Assembly (NCBI GenBank): GCA_019748195.1
Contig: JAIEPW010000079.1
Coordinates: 26,078 to 90,077 of the forward strand
Source of the DNA: Bryobacteraceae bacterium
Lineage (GTDB): Bacteria; Acidobacteriota; Terriglobia; Bryobacterales; Bryobacteraceae
Length of the DNA: 64,000 nucleotides
Direction: 5' to 3'
The position numbers and the translations under genes are program-made. Positions 34,782-44,352 of this stretch are shown piece after piece; the stretch's first letter is position 1; every line of letters begins with the position of its first letter. The notes under the pieces are model-generated. The model was not told the origin of the DNA, searched no databases, and was given only the letters and a program-made list of their open reading frames with translations.

Positions 34782-37145
34782 ATGAACGTACTCGAAAACA
34801 ACTTCCAGACGCTGCCGGTGCTGGCGCTGAAGAACTCAGTGCTTTTTCCCGGGCTGGTGATGCCGTTATCGGTGGGCCGCCCCGGGTCGATTCAGGCGTG
34901 TCTTGCCGCGCAGGCGACGGAGGAAAAGGAGATCGTTCTGGTGGCGCAGCGCGATCCTTCCACTCAGGATCCCGACGGGTCCGATCTGTACACCATCGGC
35001 ACCAAGGCGGTGATCCGGAAACTGGCGCGGGTGAACGAAAACCTGCTGGAAGTTCTGGTATTGGGCTCCGAACGGGTGGTAGTGCTGAAGCTGGAGCGCG
35101 CTTCGGGCGAATACCTGCAGGCGCGGGTGCGCACTTTGCCCCTTCCGGTGGACTCGAGCCGGGAGGTGGAGGCGCTGGCGCTGAACGTCGTGGAGCTTGC
35201 CACCAAGATGGTGGGCCTCACGCAGGCGCCGCAGGCGACCCAGGAGCTGACCCGGCTGCTGGCCTCCAACGATGAAGATCCGCTGCGGATGTGCCATCTG
35301 ATCGCGACGCTGTTCAACCTGGAGCATTCCAAGGAGCAGCAGTTGCTGGAAGCCGAGACGCGCCTGGACGCGCTGCGCATGGTGCACGGCTGGCTGGCGC
35401 ATGAAGTGGAAGTGCTGGAGCTGCGGTCGAAGATCGCCAGCGAAGCGCGCAACGAGATGTCGAAGGAGCAGAAGGAATACGTGCTCCGGCAGCAGCTTCG
35501 CGCCATCCAGCAGGAGCTCGGCGAAAAGAATCCAGAGCAGGCGGAAGTGGAAGCGTTGAAGGAACGCCTGGAAAAAGTCACCCTACCCGAGGAAGTTCGC
35601 AAGGAAGCCGAGCGTGAGATGTCGCGGCTGGAGCGTTTGTCGGCGGGACAGCCGGAATTCCACGTGATCCGCACGTATCTGGAGTATGTGTGCGATTTGC
35701 CATGGTCCAAGTACACCGAGGATTCGCTGGATCTGGCGCGGGCGCGGGCGATTCTCGACGAGGATCACTACGGGGTCAAGGAAGTGAAGGAGCGCATTCT
35801 GGAGCACCTGGCGGTGCTGAAGCTGAATGCGAACGCCAAGGCGCCGATTTTGTGCTTCGTGGGCCCTCCGGGCGTAGGCAAGACGTCGCTGGGCCAGTCG
35901 ATCGCGAAATCGCTGGGACGCAATTTTGAACGGATGAGCGTCGGCGGCATGCACGACGAGGCGGAGTTGCGCGGCCACCGCCGGACCTATATCGGCGCGA
36001 TGCCGGGACGCGTGATCCAGGCGATGCGCCGCGCCGCGGCCGCCAACCCGGTGATCATGCTCGACGAGGTGGACAAGATGGGGCGCGACTTCCGGGGCGA
36101 TCCGGCGGCGGCGCTGCTTGAAATCCTCGATCCGGAGCAGAACAAGAACTTCCGGGATAATTACCTGGACCTGCCGTTCGACCTGTCGAAGGTGATGTTC
36201 ATCTGCACGGCGAACACGCTGGATACGATTCCGCGGCCGCTGCTGGATCGCATGGAGATCCTGCGGCTGGCCGGATACAGCGAGGAAGAAAAGACGCAAA
36301 TCGCGCGCCGGTATCTGATTCCGCGCCAGCTCAGCAACACCGGAGTCCGCCAGGAGCAGGCGACGATTCCCGACGAAACGCTGCGGAGGCTGATCTCCGG
36401 CTACACGCGGGAAGCCGGCGTGCGCCGGCTGGAACAGACGATCGGCCGGGTGATGCGCAAGATCGCGTTGAAGATCGCCGAAGGCGAGATCGGCGAGGTT
36501 GTGATCACTCCGGAACAACTGGGTGATCTTCTGGGTCCGGAGATCTTCCTGCCGGAGGAAGCGCGGCGGGAGATGCCCGCCGGGGTCTCCGCGGGCCTGG
36601 CCTGGACCGAGACCGGCGGCGAGGTGCTCTATATCGAGGCGGCGCTGCTGCCGGACGGCAAGGGGCTGACGCTGACCGGGCAACTGGGTGAAGTGATGAA
36701 GGAGTCGGCGCAAACGGCGAAGAGCTTTGTCTGGAGCCATGCGCGCGAGTTCGGAATCGACACCGAGAAGTTCAAGGAATCCGGCGTTCACGTGCATGTG
36801 CCCGCGGGCGCGATTCCCAAGGATGGACCGTCAGCGGGGATCGCGATGACCGTCGCGCTGGCGTCGCTGTACTCGGGAATTCCGGCGCGCATGGACACCG
36901 CGATGACCGGCGAGGTGACGCTGACCGGGCTGGCGCTCCCGATCGGGGGCGTGAAGGAGAAGGTGCTGGCGGCGCGGCGCGCGGGCATCCGGCGGGTGGT
37001 GCTGCCCAAGGCCAACCAGAAAGACATGCGGGACCTGCCGGAAGAGGCGCGCGCCGAGATGGAGTTCATCTTCGTCGAGCGCGTCAGCCAGGCCATCGAG
37101 GCGCTGATGCCGGGCATGAAGCTCAGCCCGGCGCGAGCCGCCTGA
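34782..37145 (+). CDS. lon: endopeptidase La
   Basis: A 787-residue ATP-dependent protease of the cytosol that degrades misfolded and regulatory proteins. The N domain (LPVLALKNSVLFPGLVMPL) is followed by a coiled region, the AAA+ module with Walker A GPPGVGKTSLGQS near residue 360, and the protease domain with the catalytic Ser in PKDGPSAGIAM (near 684) and Lys in GVKEKVLAARRAGI (near 726). AGAGGAAGG lies upstream of the ATG. It follows clpB by 53 bases, so the two may share a heat-stress transcript. Confidence 0.96.
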   Translation: MNVLENNFQTLPVLALKNSVLFPGLVMPLSVGRPGSIQACLAAQATEEKEIVLVAQRDPSTQDPDGSDLYTIGTKAVIRKLARVNENLLEVLVLGSERVVVLKLERASGEYLQARVRTLPLPVDSSREVEALALNVVELATKMVGLTQAPQATQELTRLLASNDEDPLRMCHLIATLFNLEHSKEQQLLEAETRLDALRMVHGWLAHEVEVLELRSKIASEARNEMSKEQKEYVLRQQLRAIQQELGEKNPEQAEVEALKERLEKVTLPEEVRKEAEREMSRLERLSAGQPEFHVIRTYLEYVCDLPWSKYTEDSLDLARARAILDEDHYGVKEVKERILEHLAVLKLNANAKAPILCFVGPPGVGKTSLGQSIAKSLGRNFERMSVGGMHDEAELRGHRRTYIGAMPGRVIQAMRRAAAANPVIMLDEVDKMGRDFRGDPAAALLEILDPEQNKNFRDNYLDLPFDLSKVMFICTANTLDTIPRPLLDRMEILRLAGYSEEEKTQIARRYLIPRQLSNTGVRQEQATIPDETLRRLISGYTREAGVRRLEQTIGRVMRKIALKIAEGEIGEVVITPEQLGDLLGPEIFLPEEARREMPAGVSAGLAWTETGGEVLYIEAALLPDGKGLTLTGQLGEVMKESAQTAKSFVWSHAREFGIDTEKFKESGVHVHVPAGAIPKDGPSAGIAMTVALASLYSGIPARMDTAMTGEVTLTGLALPIGGVKEKVLAARRAGIRRVVLPKANQKDMRDLPEEARAEMEFIFVERVSQAIEALMPGMKLSPARAA

Positions 37146-37147
37146 CG

Positions 37148-37573
37148 CTAAATCGCCCGGAAGAGCTGTTCCCGCCGGGCGATCCACTCTTCGCTCGAGA
37201 AGATTCGGGGACCGACCTCGATCAGCCGCGGGAGGAGTTCAAAAACCTCGCCGGGCCCCCACGGTTGGCCCGATCTTGTTTTGATGGCGGCCCGGTTCAG
37301 GTCCACCGCGATCTGGCTCAGCCGCTTGTCGGCCACGATCCCTTCCATGATGAAAAGCAGCGCTTGCACTTCTTCCGGATTCTCCTCCAAGTGCTGGGCG
37401 TCAGCCGCCACGCGCAATCCGAATGGGACCTTCTCCCGAAAGACGAGGGGCGCCTGGGAAGTGATCTCGCGCTCCCATTCCACGTTCACCAGCCGCCAAC
37501 CATACTCGGCCTGCTTGGCCAGGTAGTCGGCCGAGATTGGGCCGGACCAGCTTTCGCGAACTCGTTCTTTCAT
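37148..37573 (-). CDS. conserved hypothetical protein, recombinase C-terminal-like
   Basis: A 141-residue soluble protein. The first half has WRLVNVEWEREI and VPFGLRVAADAQHLEENPEE. The second half, IAVDLNRAAIKTRSGQPWGP followed by VFELLPRLIEVG, recalls the recombinase domain of large serine integrases (LNxxGxxTRxGxxW), but no catalytic resolvase domain is present. It may be a stand-alone regulator or a domesticated recombinase part. It is convergent with lon, with two bases between stops. ATG at 37573. Confidence 0.65.
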   Translation of the reverse strand: MKERVRESWSGPISADYLAKQAEYGWRLVNVEWEREITSQAPLVFREKVPFGLRVAADAQHLEENPEEVQALLFIMEGIVADKRLSQIAVDLNRAAIKTRSGQPWGPGEVFELLPRLIEVGPRIFSSEEWIARREQLFRAI

Positions 37574-37825
37574 CGCGCTTGCTCCTTCGCGGCGTTCCCT
37601 GCAGTTCCCTTGCCGCCTGTAACTGATTGACGGGCTGAGGTGTCTTGGAAGGAGAGCTGTTCAGGTATGGGACTTCGAGCGCCAGGGGTGGGATTTGTGG
37701 CCTACTACTAATTGGGGTATCGTTTGTAGGATGCCCATATCCAGTACACAACGCGCTTTACTTTTCCGGCGCGGGCGGGTAGCATAGAGGCACCCCCGAG
37801 ATATTTCTGATGAGAGGGGCTAGCT

Positions 37826-40800
37826 TTGCTCAAACTAAAGCGGGTCGAACTCCAAGGGTTCAAGTCCTTTTGTGATCGAACGGAGATGCGGTTTCACGGC
37901 AGCGGCATTGCCGCGGTGGTGGGACCCAATGGTTGCGGCAAGTCTAACCTGAGCGACGCCATCAGTTGGGTGCTGGGCGAGCAATCCGCCAAGAGCCTGC
38001 GCGGCGCGCGGATGGAAGACGTGATCTTCGCCGGGACCCGCGATCGCAAGCCGCTGGGGATGGCGTCGGTCACGCTGACGCTGGTGGATCCCAAGGTAGA
38101 GGCCGAACCAGCTCCGAACGGTAATGGCAACGGCAACGGCCATCATCCCAAGCCGGACGAGATCACCATTACCCGGCGGCTGTTCCGCTCCGGGGAAAGC
38201 GAGTACCTGATCAACGGGAAGGCCGCGCGGTTGCGCGACATCCAGGATTTGTTCATGGGCACCGGCTTGGGACCGGAAAGCTACGCCATCATCGAGCAGG
38301 GGCGGATCGGCCAGATTCTTTCGAATAAGCCGGCGGATCGCCGGTCGATCATCGAGGAAGCCGCGGGAGTCACCAAGTTCAAGACTCGCAAGCGGCTGGC
38401 GGAAGCCAAGCTGGAGGGCGCGCGGCAGAACCTGACGCGTGTGTTCGATATTCTCGAAGAGGTCGCGCGGCAGGTAAATTCCCTCAAGCGGCAGGCGTCC
38501 AAGGCCAAGCGCTACGAAGAGCTACGCGGCGAGATGGTGGGCCACCTCAAGGTGTTGTTGTCGGGCAAGTTTAAGATTCTGGAGCGGGAGGCGGCAAAAC
38601 TCGCCTTGGATCTTACGCGGGCGTCCGGCGAGTTTCATCAACTGCAATCCGACGTCGCCGGACGGGAGCAGGAGCAGACGGCGCAACGGGCTGACCTTTA
38701 CGCCACGGAAACGGCGCTGACGGACGCTCGGGCGCGCCATGCGGCGGCGCAGGTGGAAATCGAGCGCACGCGCGGGCGGCTGGAGTCTCAAGCCAAGCAG
38801 ATCGCGACCATCGAAGAGCGGCTGCAGCGCTCGGAAAGCGAGACGCAAGAACTGGAGAAGCGGCAGGGCGAAGGGATCGTCGAGAAGGAAATCCACGTAC
38901 GAGCGCTGGTGGAACTGGACGAGCAGGCCCGCACCGCGCAGGAGCGGATGGCCGGCAAGAACTCCGAACGCGAAGCCATGAGCGTGCTGGTTCGGGAGCG
39001 GGAGCGGAATCTGGAAATGGCGCGTCAGAGCGTGCTGCGGCTGCTCGGCGAAGCGTCTACTTTGCGGAATCAACTGGCGCAGATTGAAGAGTTTCTGGCG
39101 GGAGTGGAAAGGGATACCCAAAGATCGAAACGGGAAGAGGAGGCCGCCGGAGCGGAGCTGGAACGTCTTGCTGCGCGAGGCGCCGAACTCAGCGATCGCC
39201 TCTCGACGCGGCGCTCGGCCTTGGAGGAGACTGCCGCGCTACGCCGTGAGACCGACGAGCAACTGGCGGGGCAGCGGGGGCGGATCGCGGAATCGCGCAA
39301 GCATCTCGAGCAGTTGCGCGCGGAGTTGTCGCGCCACCGTGCGCGAAAGGATTCACTCGAAGAAATCCTTTCTCACCGCGCATATACAACGGAATCAGTG
39401 AAGCGTTTGTTTACTGCGCTGGAACGTGGGGGAGCAGGTGACTTTCAGCCCGCGGGGGTGCTGGCGGACTTCATTGAAGTGCTGGACCCGGCGTACGAAA
39501 AGGCGACCGAGGAATTCCTGCACGAAGAACTGGAATACGTTGTCGTCCGGAACTGGACGGATGCCGAGCGCGGCATCGAGTTGATGAAGAGCGATCTGGA
39601 CGGGCGGGCGACTTTCCTGGTGCACCCCGAGCCGGAAGCTTCTTCTCACGGTCCAGGGAACGTCACGCTGGAAGACGGGGTCTCCGGCAAGCTGAGCCAC
39701 GCGCTGCGGTTCACCAACGGCCTTTCCGGAATCTCGTCGGCCATCCTGCCGCGGCTGGCGAGCTGCTACCTGGTGGAAGACCGGGAGGCGGCGCAACGTC
39801 TGGCGATGGCGCATCCCGACCTGTACTTCCTGCTTCCGGACGGCGTCAGTTATCGCGGGCACGCGGTGAGCGGCGGCAAGAAGACCGGCTCCGGCCCGCT
39901 GGCGCTGAAGCGCGAGCTGCGGGAGCTGAGCGGACTGGTGCATGCCCGGCAGACCGCGGTGGATGAGACCACGGGGCTGCTGGAAGGCTACGAACGCGAG
40001 GCCGCGATCCTGGAGCAGGAGCTCGAGCGGCTGAGGGCGCTGCAGCAATCGCAAGAGAAAGAAGCTCTCGCGCTGGAGCACGAGAACCGCACGCTGGGGG
40101 AAGAAACAGCGCGCGCCAACAGCCGGCAGACGGTAGTGGCGCGCGAGCTGGAGCGGCTGCAGCGCGAAGATCAGCGGGCTCGGGAAACGCGGGAGCGCAA
40201 TCAGGCGCTGGTGACGGAGAAGGAAGCCGCGCGATTCGAACAGGAGAAGGCGCTGGAGGAGCTGCGCGCGGAGCTGGAACGGCAGCAGGCGGCGATGCAC
40301 CATCTGGCGGAGGAGCATGCGGTGCTGCGGGCGGAACTCGCGGGCCTGGAAGAGCGCCGGCGATCCGAGCGCGCGGCCGAAGCCAGGCTGGATCAGCAGG
40401 TGCGCGAGATCTCGGCGCGGCGGGAAACGCTGACTCGCGAGATGGAGCGCTTGGGCCTCGAGCGGGTGCGGCTGCTCGAAGACAACGTCGCTCTCGATCA
40501 ACGGGCGACGGAACTGGCCGAGGCCATTCAGGCCGCCGAAGGCGAGGTCGCCGGGCTGGTGGAGGCGGAGACGGCGCGGCGCGCTTCGCTGGCGGCGATC
40601 GAGGAAGCGCTGAGGCAGCTACGAGGGGAAGCTCAGGCGGCGCAGGAACGGCGGTCCCAACTGGAGCTGGATCTGGTGCGGCGGCAGGCGGATCTGAAGT
40701 ACCTGGATGAAACCGCCCGCAAGGAGTTGAGCATCGCCGCCGCGGAGTTAGCCGCCGGCGACGAAACTGTTCCGGACGAGGTTTCGCTGGCCGATATCGA

Positions 40801-41488
40801 AGGCCGGTACACGGAAGTGCGGGCGAGGATCGAAGCGCTGGGCCCGGTGAATCCGCAGGCGCTGGAGGAATTCCAGGAGGCGCAGCAGCGTTACGACTTC
40901 CTGAACGCGCAGCGGCAGGATCTGCTCGACTCCATCCGCGACACGGAGAAGGCGATTCAGGATATCGACGTGGAATCGCGGAGGCGGTTCGGCGAAGCCT
41001 TCCACGCCATCAACGATCACTTCCGGCAGATGTTCAGCACGCTGTTCGGCGGCGGCATCGCGGAAATGCGCCTGACGGATGAGAACAACCTGGCGGACTC
41101 CGGGATCGACATCATCGCCTCGCCCCCGGGCAAGAAACTGCAGAACGTCCTGCTGCTCTCGGGCGGGGAAAAGTCGCTGACGGCGATGGCGCTGCTGATG
41201 GCCATCTTCCGCTACACGCCGAGCCCGTTTTGCATTCTGGACGAGGTGGACGCGCCGCTGGATGAGCCGAACATCATTCGCATGACGCGGCTGCTGAAGG
41301 AGATGTCGGAGCAGACGCAGTTCGTGGTGATCACGCACGCCAAGCGGACCATGGAGTCGGCCCAGGCGCTGTATGGCGTCACGATGCAGGAACCGGGCGT
41401 ATCGAAACTGGTGAGCGTGCGGTTTGAGCCGGCTCCGGAGCAGGTGAAACTGCCGCTGGAGACGGCTACGGCGATGAGCGCGAACTAA
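37826..41488 (+). CDS. smc: chromosome segregation protein SMC
   Basis: A 1220-residue SMC ATPase that organises the chromosome with ScpAB. The N-terminal head has Walker A VGPNGCGKSNLSDAI near residue 31 and the QGRIG motif. Two long coiled coils flank the hinge at about 520-680 (VLADFIEVLDPAYEKATEEF, SGKLSHALRF). The C-terminal head has the signature LLSGGEKSLTAMALL and Walker B FCILDEVDAPLDEPN. A short Asn/Gly repeat (NGNGNGNGHH, near 100) is inserted in the head. The start is TTG at 37826 with GAGAGGGG upstream, since the conserved LKLKRVELQGFKSF begins there. Confidence 0.95.
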   Translation: MLKLKRVELQGFKSFCDRTEMRFHGSGIAAVVGPNGCGKSNLSDAISWVLGEQSAKSLRGARMEDVIFAGTRDRKPLGMASVTLTLVDPKVEAEPAPNGNGNGNGHHPKPDEITITRRLFRSGESEYLINGKAARLRDIQDLFMGTGLGPESYAIIEQGRIGQILSNKPADRRSIIEEAAGVTKFKTRKRLAEAKLEGARQNLTRVFDILEEVARQVNSLKRQASKAKRYEELRGEMVGHLKVLLSGKFKILEREAAKLALDLTRASGEFHQLQSDVAGREQEQTAQRADLYATETALTDARARHAAAQVEIERTRGRLESQAKQIATIEERLQRSESETQELEKRQGEGIVEKEIHVRALVELDEQARTAQERMAGKNSEREAMSVLVRERERNLEMARQSVLRLLGEASTLRNQLAQIEEFLAGVERDTQRSKREEEAAGAELERLAARGAELSDRLSTRRSALEETAALRRETDEQLAGQRGRIAESRKHLEQLRAELSRHRARKDSLEEILSHRAYTTESVKRLFTALERGGAGDFQPAGVLADFIEVLDPAYEKATEEFLHEELEYVVVRNWTDAERGIELMKSDLDGRATFLVHPEPEASSHGPGNVTLEDGVSGKLSHALRFTNGLSGISSAILPRLASCYLVEDREAAQRLAMAHPDLYFLLPDGVSYRGHAVSGGKKTGSGPLALKRELRELSGLVHARQTAVDETTGLLEGYEREAAILEQELERLRALQQSQEKEALALEHENRTLGEETARANSRQTVVARELERLQREDQRARETRERNQALVTEKEAARFEQEKALEELRAELERQQAAMHHLAEEHAVLRAELAGLEERRRSERAAEARLDQQVREISARRETLTREMERLGLERVRLLEDNVALDQRATELAEAIQAAEGEVAGLVEAETARRASLAAIEEALRQLRGEAQAAQERRSQLELDLVRRQADLKYLDETARKELSIAAAELAAGDETVPDEVSLADIEGRYTEVRARIEALGPVNPQALEEFQEAQQRYDFLNAQRQDLLDSIRDTEKAIQDIDVESRRRFGEAFHAINDHFRQMFSTLFGGGIAEMRLTDENNLADSGIDIIASPPGKKLQNVLLLSGGEKSLTAMALLMAIFRYTPSPFCILDEVDAPLDEPNIIRMTRLLKEMSEQTQFVVITHAKRTMESAQALYGVTMQEPGVSKLVSVRFEPAPEQVKLPLETATAMSAN

Positions 41489-42603
41489 GCGGCGCCCGCC
41501 AAAGTGGATATCAGCCGGCCGATCTTGGTGCTGGATTGGGTTTCGGCGCCGGGCTGCGTGGCCTGCGCCAAAATGGCGGAGGAGCTGGTGAGATCGCCGC
41601 TCAATTGGACAAAGGGGATTCGCTGGAAGGCGGGGACGGAAAACAGTTCCTTGAGGTCGTCCGCGGGGATGTCGGAGCCGCAGACCAGCACCGCGGGTCC
41701 GAGCGAAGCCAGAGCGAGAGCCTGCGGCAGCGTCTTCACGGCGGCCATCTGGAGTGAGCAATCGACGGACCGGAGCGCGGTGCTGAGGAAGCCGATGTCC
41801 TCGGAGTCCGACGTTAGGTAGACGACCACGCGCACGTCGGGATCATGCCATTCGGGCGAAGAAAGGTCAACAGTTGGGTACGGTTCCGTACCTCCGCCGG
41901 CGCGAATGGGGAGTGCGGCCTGATAATCGCGGCGAATGCCTTCGTAGCAGCCGCAAACGGCCGTTTCCAAGGTCTCGCGGCTGCTTACGGAGAGCAGGCC
42001 GCGGGAGTACTCCACCAGGCCTTGCTGGCGCAGCCGTCCGAGGGCCTCGGTCATGGTGGCCCGGCGGACTCCCATCAGCGATGCGAGCTGCCGATGAGAC
42101 ATGGGGAAGGTGCTGCGTCCGGCGCGGTCCTGGCATTGGAGAATCCAGCGAGCGCATCTCTGCTCCATGGAATGGACCTGGTTGCACGCGGCGGTGCGCA
42201 CGGTCTGGCTGATGAGGGTGAACAGATAACGGCGGACGGCTCGGGGGATGCTATGGTGGCGCTGTGACAATTCCATGAATGCCGAGGCCCGCATTTGAAG
42301 CGCGGAACCGCCGACTTGAACGACGGTTCTTCCGACGGTGCTGCCCATTCCCAGCAGCAGGGACGCGCCAATCAACCCCTCATCACCGACAATGGCGGCC
42401 TCGATGTCGCGGCGGCCGGGCAACGGGACCAGGAGCGAGGCCACCAGGTCCAGCGGGAAGTAAACATTGGAAATGGCGCGGCCGTCGGCGATCAGCTCGG
42501 CGCCGGTTTCGAAGTGACGAGGGGAGGACATGCGAGCGATGTCGCGTTGCGTCGCCGGATCGAGACTGGCCAAAAGCAAGTTGTGGGGAGAATCCCAAGT
42601 CAT
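41485..42603 (-). CDS. Crp/Fnr regulator with receiver-like C-terminal domain
   Basis: A 372-residue regulator. The cNMP-type beta barrel is at about 15-135 (FETGAELIADGRAISNVYFP) and lacks the cAMP-binding RxS and Fnr cysteines. The winged helix is at about 160-220 (SHRQLASLMGVRRATMTEAL), as in the Bryobacterales-abundant Crp/Fnr group. The extra C-terminal 120 residues (PDVRVVVYLTSDSEDIGFLS, AVLVCGSDIPADDLKELF) look like a response-regulator receiver in which the phospho-Asp position is Gly. That assignment is by pattern only. It is convergent with smc, overlapping by four bases. Confidence 0.82.
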   Translation of the reverse strand: MTWDSPHNLLLASLDPATQRDIARMSSPRHFETGAELIADGRAISNVYFPLDLVASLLVPLPGRRDIEAAIVGDEGLIGASLLLGMGSTVGRTVVQVGGSALQMRASAFMELSQRHHSIPRAVRRYLFTLISQTVRTAACNQVHSMEQRCARWILQCQDRAGRSTFPMSHRQLASLMGVRRATMTEALGRLRQQGLVEYSRGLLSVSSRETLETAVCGCYEGIRRDYQAALPIRAGGGTEPYPTVDLSSPEWHDPDVRVVVYLTSDSEDIGFLSTALRSVDCSLQMAAVKTLPQALALASLGPAVLVCGSDIPADDLKELFSVPAFQRIPFVQLSGDLTSSSAILAQATQPGAETQSSTKIGRLISTLAGAA

Positions 42604-42747
42604 GCGATTTCCTGCACAAGAACGGTTACGGAGTTAACAAATGGTAATACATTTATTTATCGCCGTACTGAGATATGCGAATGTGTCGGATGAGTAGGCG
42701 CCGGAGAGCCTGCCGGGCCTCGCGAGGGTCATGCTAAGCTGATCTCG

Positions 42748-43116
42748 ATGCCTCACTCCGTACGCGATTTTCAGGCGGGTCCGGACCCGTTCGACCGCAT
42801 GTGGCACGTGACTTTCAAGTGGCTGCAGACCGGCATTTCGATCCGTCATGCGGATACGGTCGACGTGAAGTTTCTGCTTTCGACGGACGGCGAAGAACGG
42901 ACCGAACGGGTGATCGCGATGGAGCACCCGGCGCTGCTGGAACTGAGCGCGAAGACGGGACAGCCGCTGACGGACGCGTGGTGCATGAAGCTGGCGGCGA
43001 TGCACCTGCGCCACATGATCGAGACGGGCGAGGACGTGGAGAAGGTGCTGGTGACGGTTCCGCCCGCCGAGATGAGGCGGTACGCGGAGGAGTTGCGCCA
43101 GGCCGTTGCATTCTGA
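42748..43116 (+). CDS. conserved hypothetical protein
   Basis: A 122-residue soluble protein with no recognised domain. It starts VRDFQAGPDPFDRMWHVTF, followed by WLQTGISIRHADTVDVKFLL. It is helix-rich at the C-terminus (AMHLRHMIETGEDVEKVLV). There is no signal peptide or helix-turn-helix. The gene lies 69 bases before the LysW-like gene on the same strand. Confidence 0.7.
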   Translation: MPHSVRDFQAGPDPFDRMWHVTFKWLQTGISIRHADTVDVKFLLSTDGEERTERVIAMEHPALLELSAKTGQPLTDAWCMKLAAMHLRHMIETGEDVEKVLVTVPPAEMRRYAEELRQAVAF

Positions 43117-43184
43117 GTAACATTTGTACGAGCAATTCCGTTCCACGAGGGGTTGCTTACGCTGTGACTTCTGGGGAGGGAAGA

Positions 43185-43433
43185 ATGATCAACTGTCCGA
43201 TTTGCGACGCCGCGATCGACGTTGAGGAAGACGAACTCGACGAAGGCGACCCGCTGATCTGCGAAGAGTGTGGCGCGAACCTCACGGTGGCCAGTGTGGA
43301 CCCGGTTGAGCTGGTTGCCGACGAAGCCTCGGCGAATGACGACGAAGACGAGGACTTCGACGATTTCGACGAGGAGGAGGAGGACGCCGAGGAGGAGGAC
43401 GCCGAGGAGGAGGAGGAAGAGGACTGGCGATGA
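43185..43433 (+). CDS. LysW-like zinc-ribbon protein with acidic tail
   Basis: An 82-residue protein. The first 45 residues are a zinc ribbon with CPIC and CEEC pairs (MINCPICDAAIDVEEDELDE, PLICEECGANLTVASVDPVE). This is the pattern of LysW/ArgW amino-group carrier proteins, including DPVEL after the ribbon. The tail is a run of Asp/Glu ending EEDWR. Canonical LysW ends EDWGE, and its last Glu carries the intermediate; here the Gly-Glu is replaced by a single Arg. So it resembles LysW but probably lacks the attachment residue. GGGGAGGGA precedes the ATG. No lysX, lysZ or argX is in the window. Confidence 0.7.
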   Translation: MINCPICDAAIDVEEDELDEGDPLICEECGANLTVASVDPVELVADEASANDDEDEDFDDFDEEEEDAEEEDAEEEEEEDWR

Positions 43434-43501
43434 TCCGGCTGACGGCGCAATCTCCCGTAACTTCGGTCCGGTCCGGGGAATCCAACAGTTAGGGGTGTGG
43501 C

Positions 43502-43867
43502 ATGAGAAACCGGGTGTTGGGCGCTTTCGCCGTATTCGTGCTGCTGGCCGCGGTGGCTTCGCCGCTAGCGGCGCAAGGCAAGAAAAACAAGGAAGATCTG
43601 ACGCGGCGCCACGTCGAGGGGTTGGTGACGGACGCCTCCGAGCAGCCGGTGAACGGCGCGGTGGTGCAGTTGAAGGACATGAGGTCCCTGGCGGTACGGT
43701 CGTTTATCACGCGCGAGGGCGGCAAGTACTCGTTTTATAACCTGGACGTCAATATCGATTACGAGCTGCGCGCGGAGCACGACGGCGTTTCCAGTCCCAC
43801 CCGCACGCTGAGCGTTTTCGATACCCGCCGCAGCCCGGTGATCAACCTGAAGCTGGAAAAGAAGTGA
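43502..43867 (+). CDS. small secreted carboxypeptidase-regulatory-like protein
   Basis: A 121-residue exported protein with a signal peptide (MRNRVLGAFAVFVLLAAVAS). The rest is one beta-sandwich of the carboxypeptidase regulatory-like type: VEGLVTDASEQPVNGAVVQL and GKYSFYNLDVNIDYELRAEH. Such domains bind or anchor other surface proteins. The stop overlaps the next gene's start (GTGA), so it is coupled to the thioredoxin-like protein. Confidence 0.8.
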   Translation: MRNRVLGAFAVFVLLAAVASPLAAQGKKNKEDLTRRHVEGLVTDASEQPVNGAVVQLKDMRSLAVRSFITREGGKYSFYNLDVNIDYELRAEHDGVSSPTRTLSVFDTRRSPVINLKLEKK

Positions 43868-44349
43868 CCCGTAGAGAATGGATGCTGGCAAGCCTCGCGG
43901 CGTCCGCGGCGGCAGGCGCGCGGGGGCAGTCCGCGGTGATTCCGGTGGACGAAGCGGGAATCGGCAAAGTGATCGCCGGCGCCAAGGGCCAGGTGCTGCT
44001 GCTGAATTTCTGGGCCACGTGGTGCGTGCCCTGCCGCAAGGAGATGCCGCTGTTGGTGAAGCTTGCGCGGAAGTTGAGCACGCGCCCGTTCGCGCTGGTG
44101 ACGGTGTCCTGCGACGAGCCGGACCGGAAAGCCGCCGCGGCGGCTTTCCTAAAGCAGAGCGGCGTTAGCGGAACCGCCTACTTCAAGCAGGCCAAGGACG
44201 ACGAGAAGTTTTATCGCGCCGTGGACGCCAAATGGGACGGAGAACTTCCGGCCCTGTTCCTGTACGATCCGGCGGGGCGCAAGGCGCGGGTCTTCTTGGG
44301 GGACACGCCGGCCTCCGAGGTGGAAGCGGCGGTCAACAAACTGCTGTAG
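43864..44349 (+). CDS. TlpA-like periplasmic thioredoxin
   Basis: A 161-residue thiol-disulfide oxidoreductase. A twin-Arg-like start (MTRREWMLASLAASAAAGA) acts as the signal peptide. The active site is FWATWCVPCRKEMP (WCVPC, near residue 58), as in TlpA/ResA proteins that reduce periplasmic disulfides, for instance in cytochrome c maturation. The cis-Pro region is GELPALFLYDP. The start is a GTG overlapping the previous stop. It converges with lysA, three bases apart. Confidence 0.9.
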   Translation: MTRREWMLASLAASAAAGARGQSAVIPVDEAGIGKVIAGAKGQVLLLNFWATWCVPCRKEMPLLVKLARKLSTRPFALVTVSCDEPDRKAAAAAFLKQSGVSGTAYFKQAKDDEKFYRAVDAKWDGELPALFLYDPAGRKARVFLGDTPASEVEAAVNKLL

Positions 44350-44352
44350 TTG

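Noticed and set aside
39395..40501. 368-codon frame antisense to smc
   Set aside because: Mirror of the smc coiled coil; no start signal or domain.
43330..43430. GAGGAGGACGCCGAG-type tandem repeats that could look like a repeat array
   Set aside because: They encode the poly-Glu/Asp tail of the LysW-like protein and have no spacer structure.
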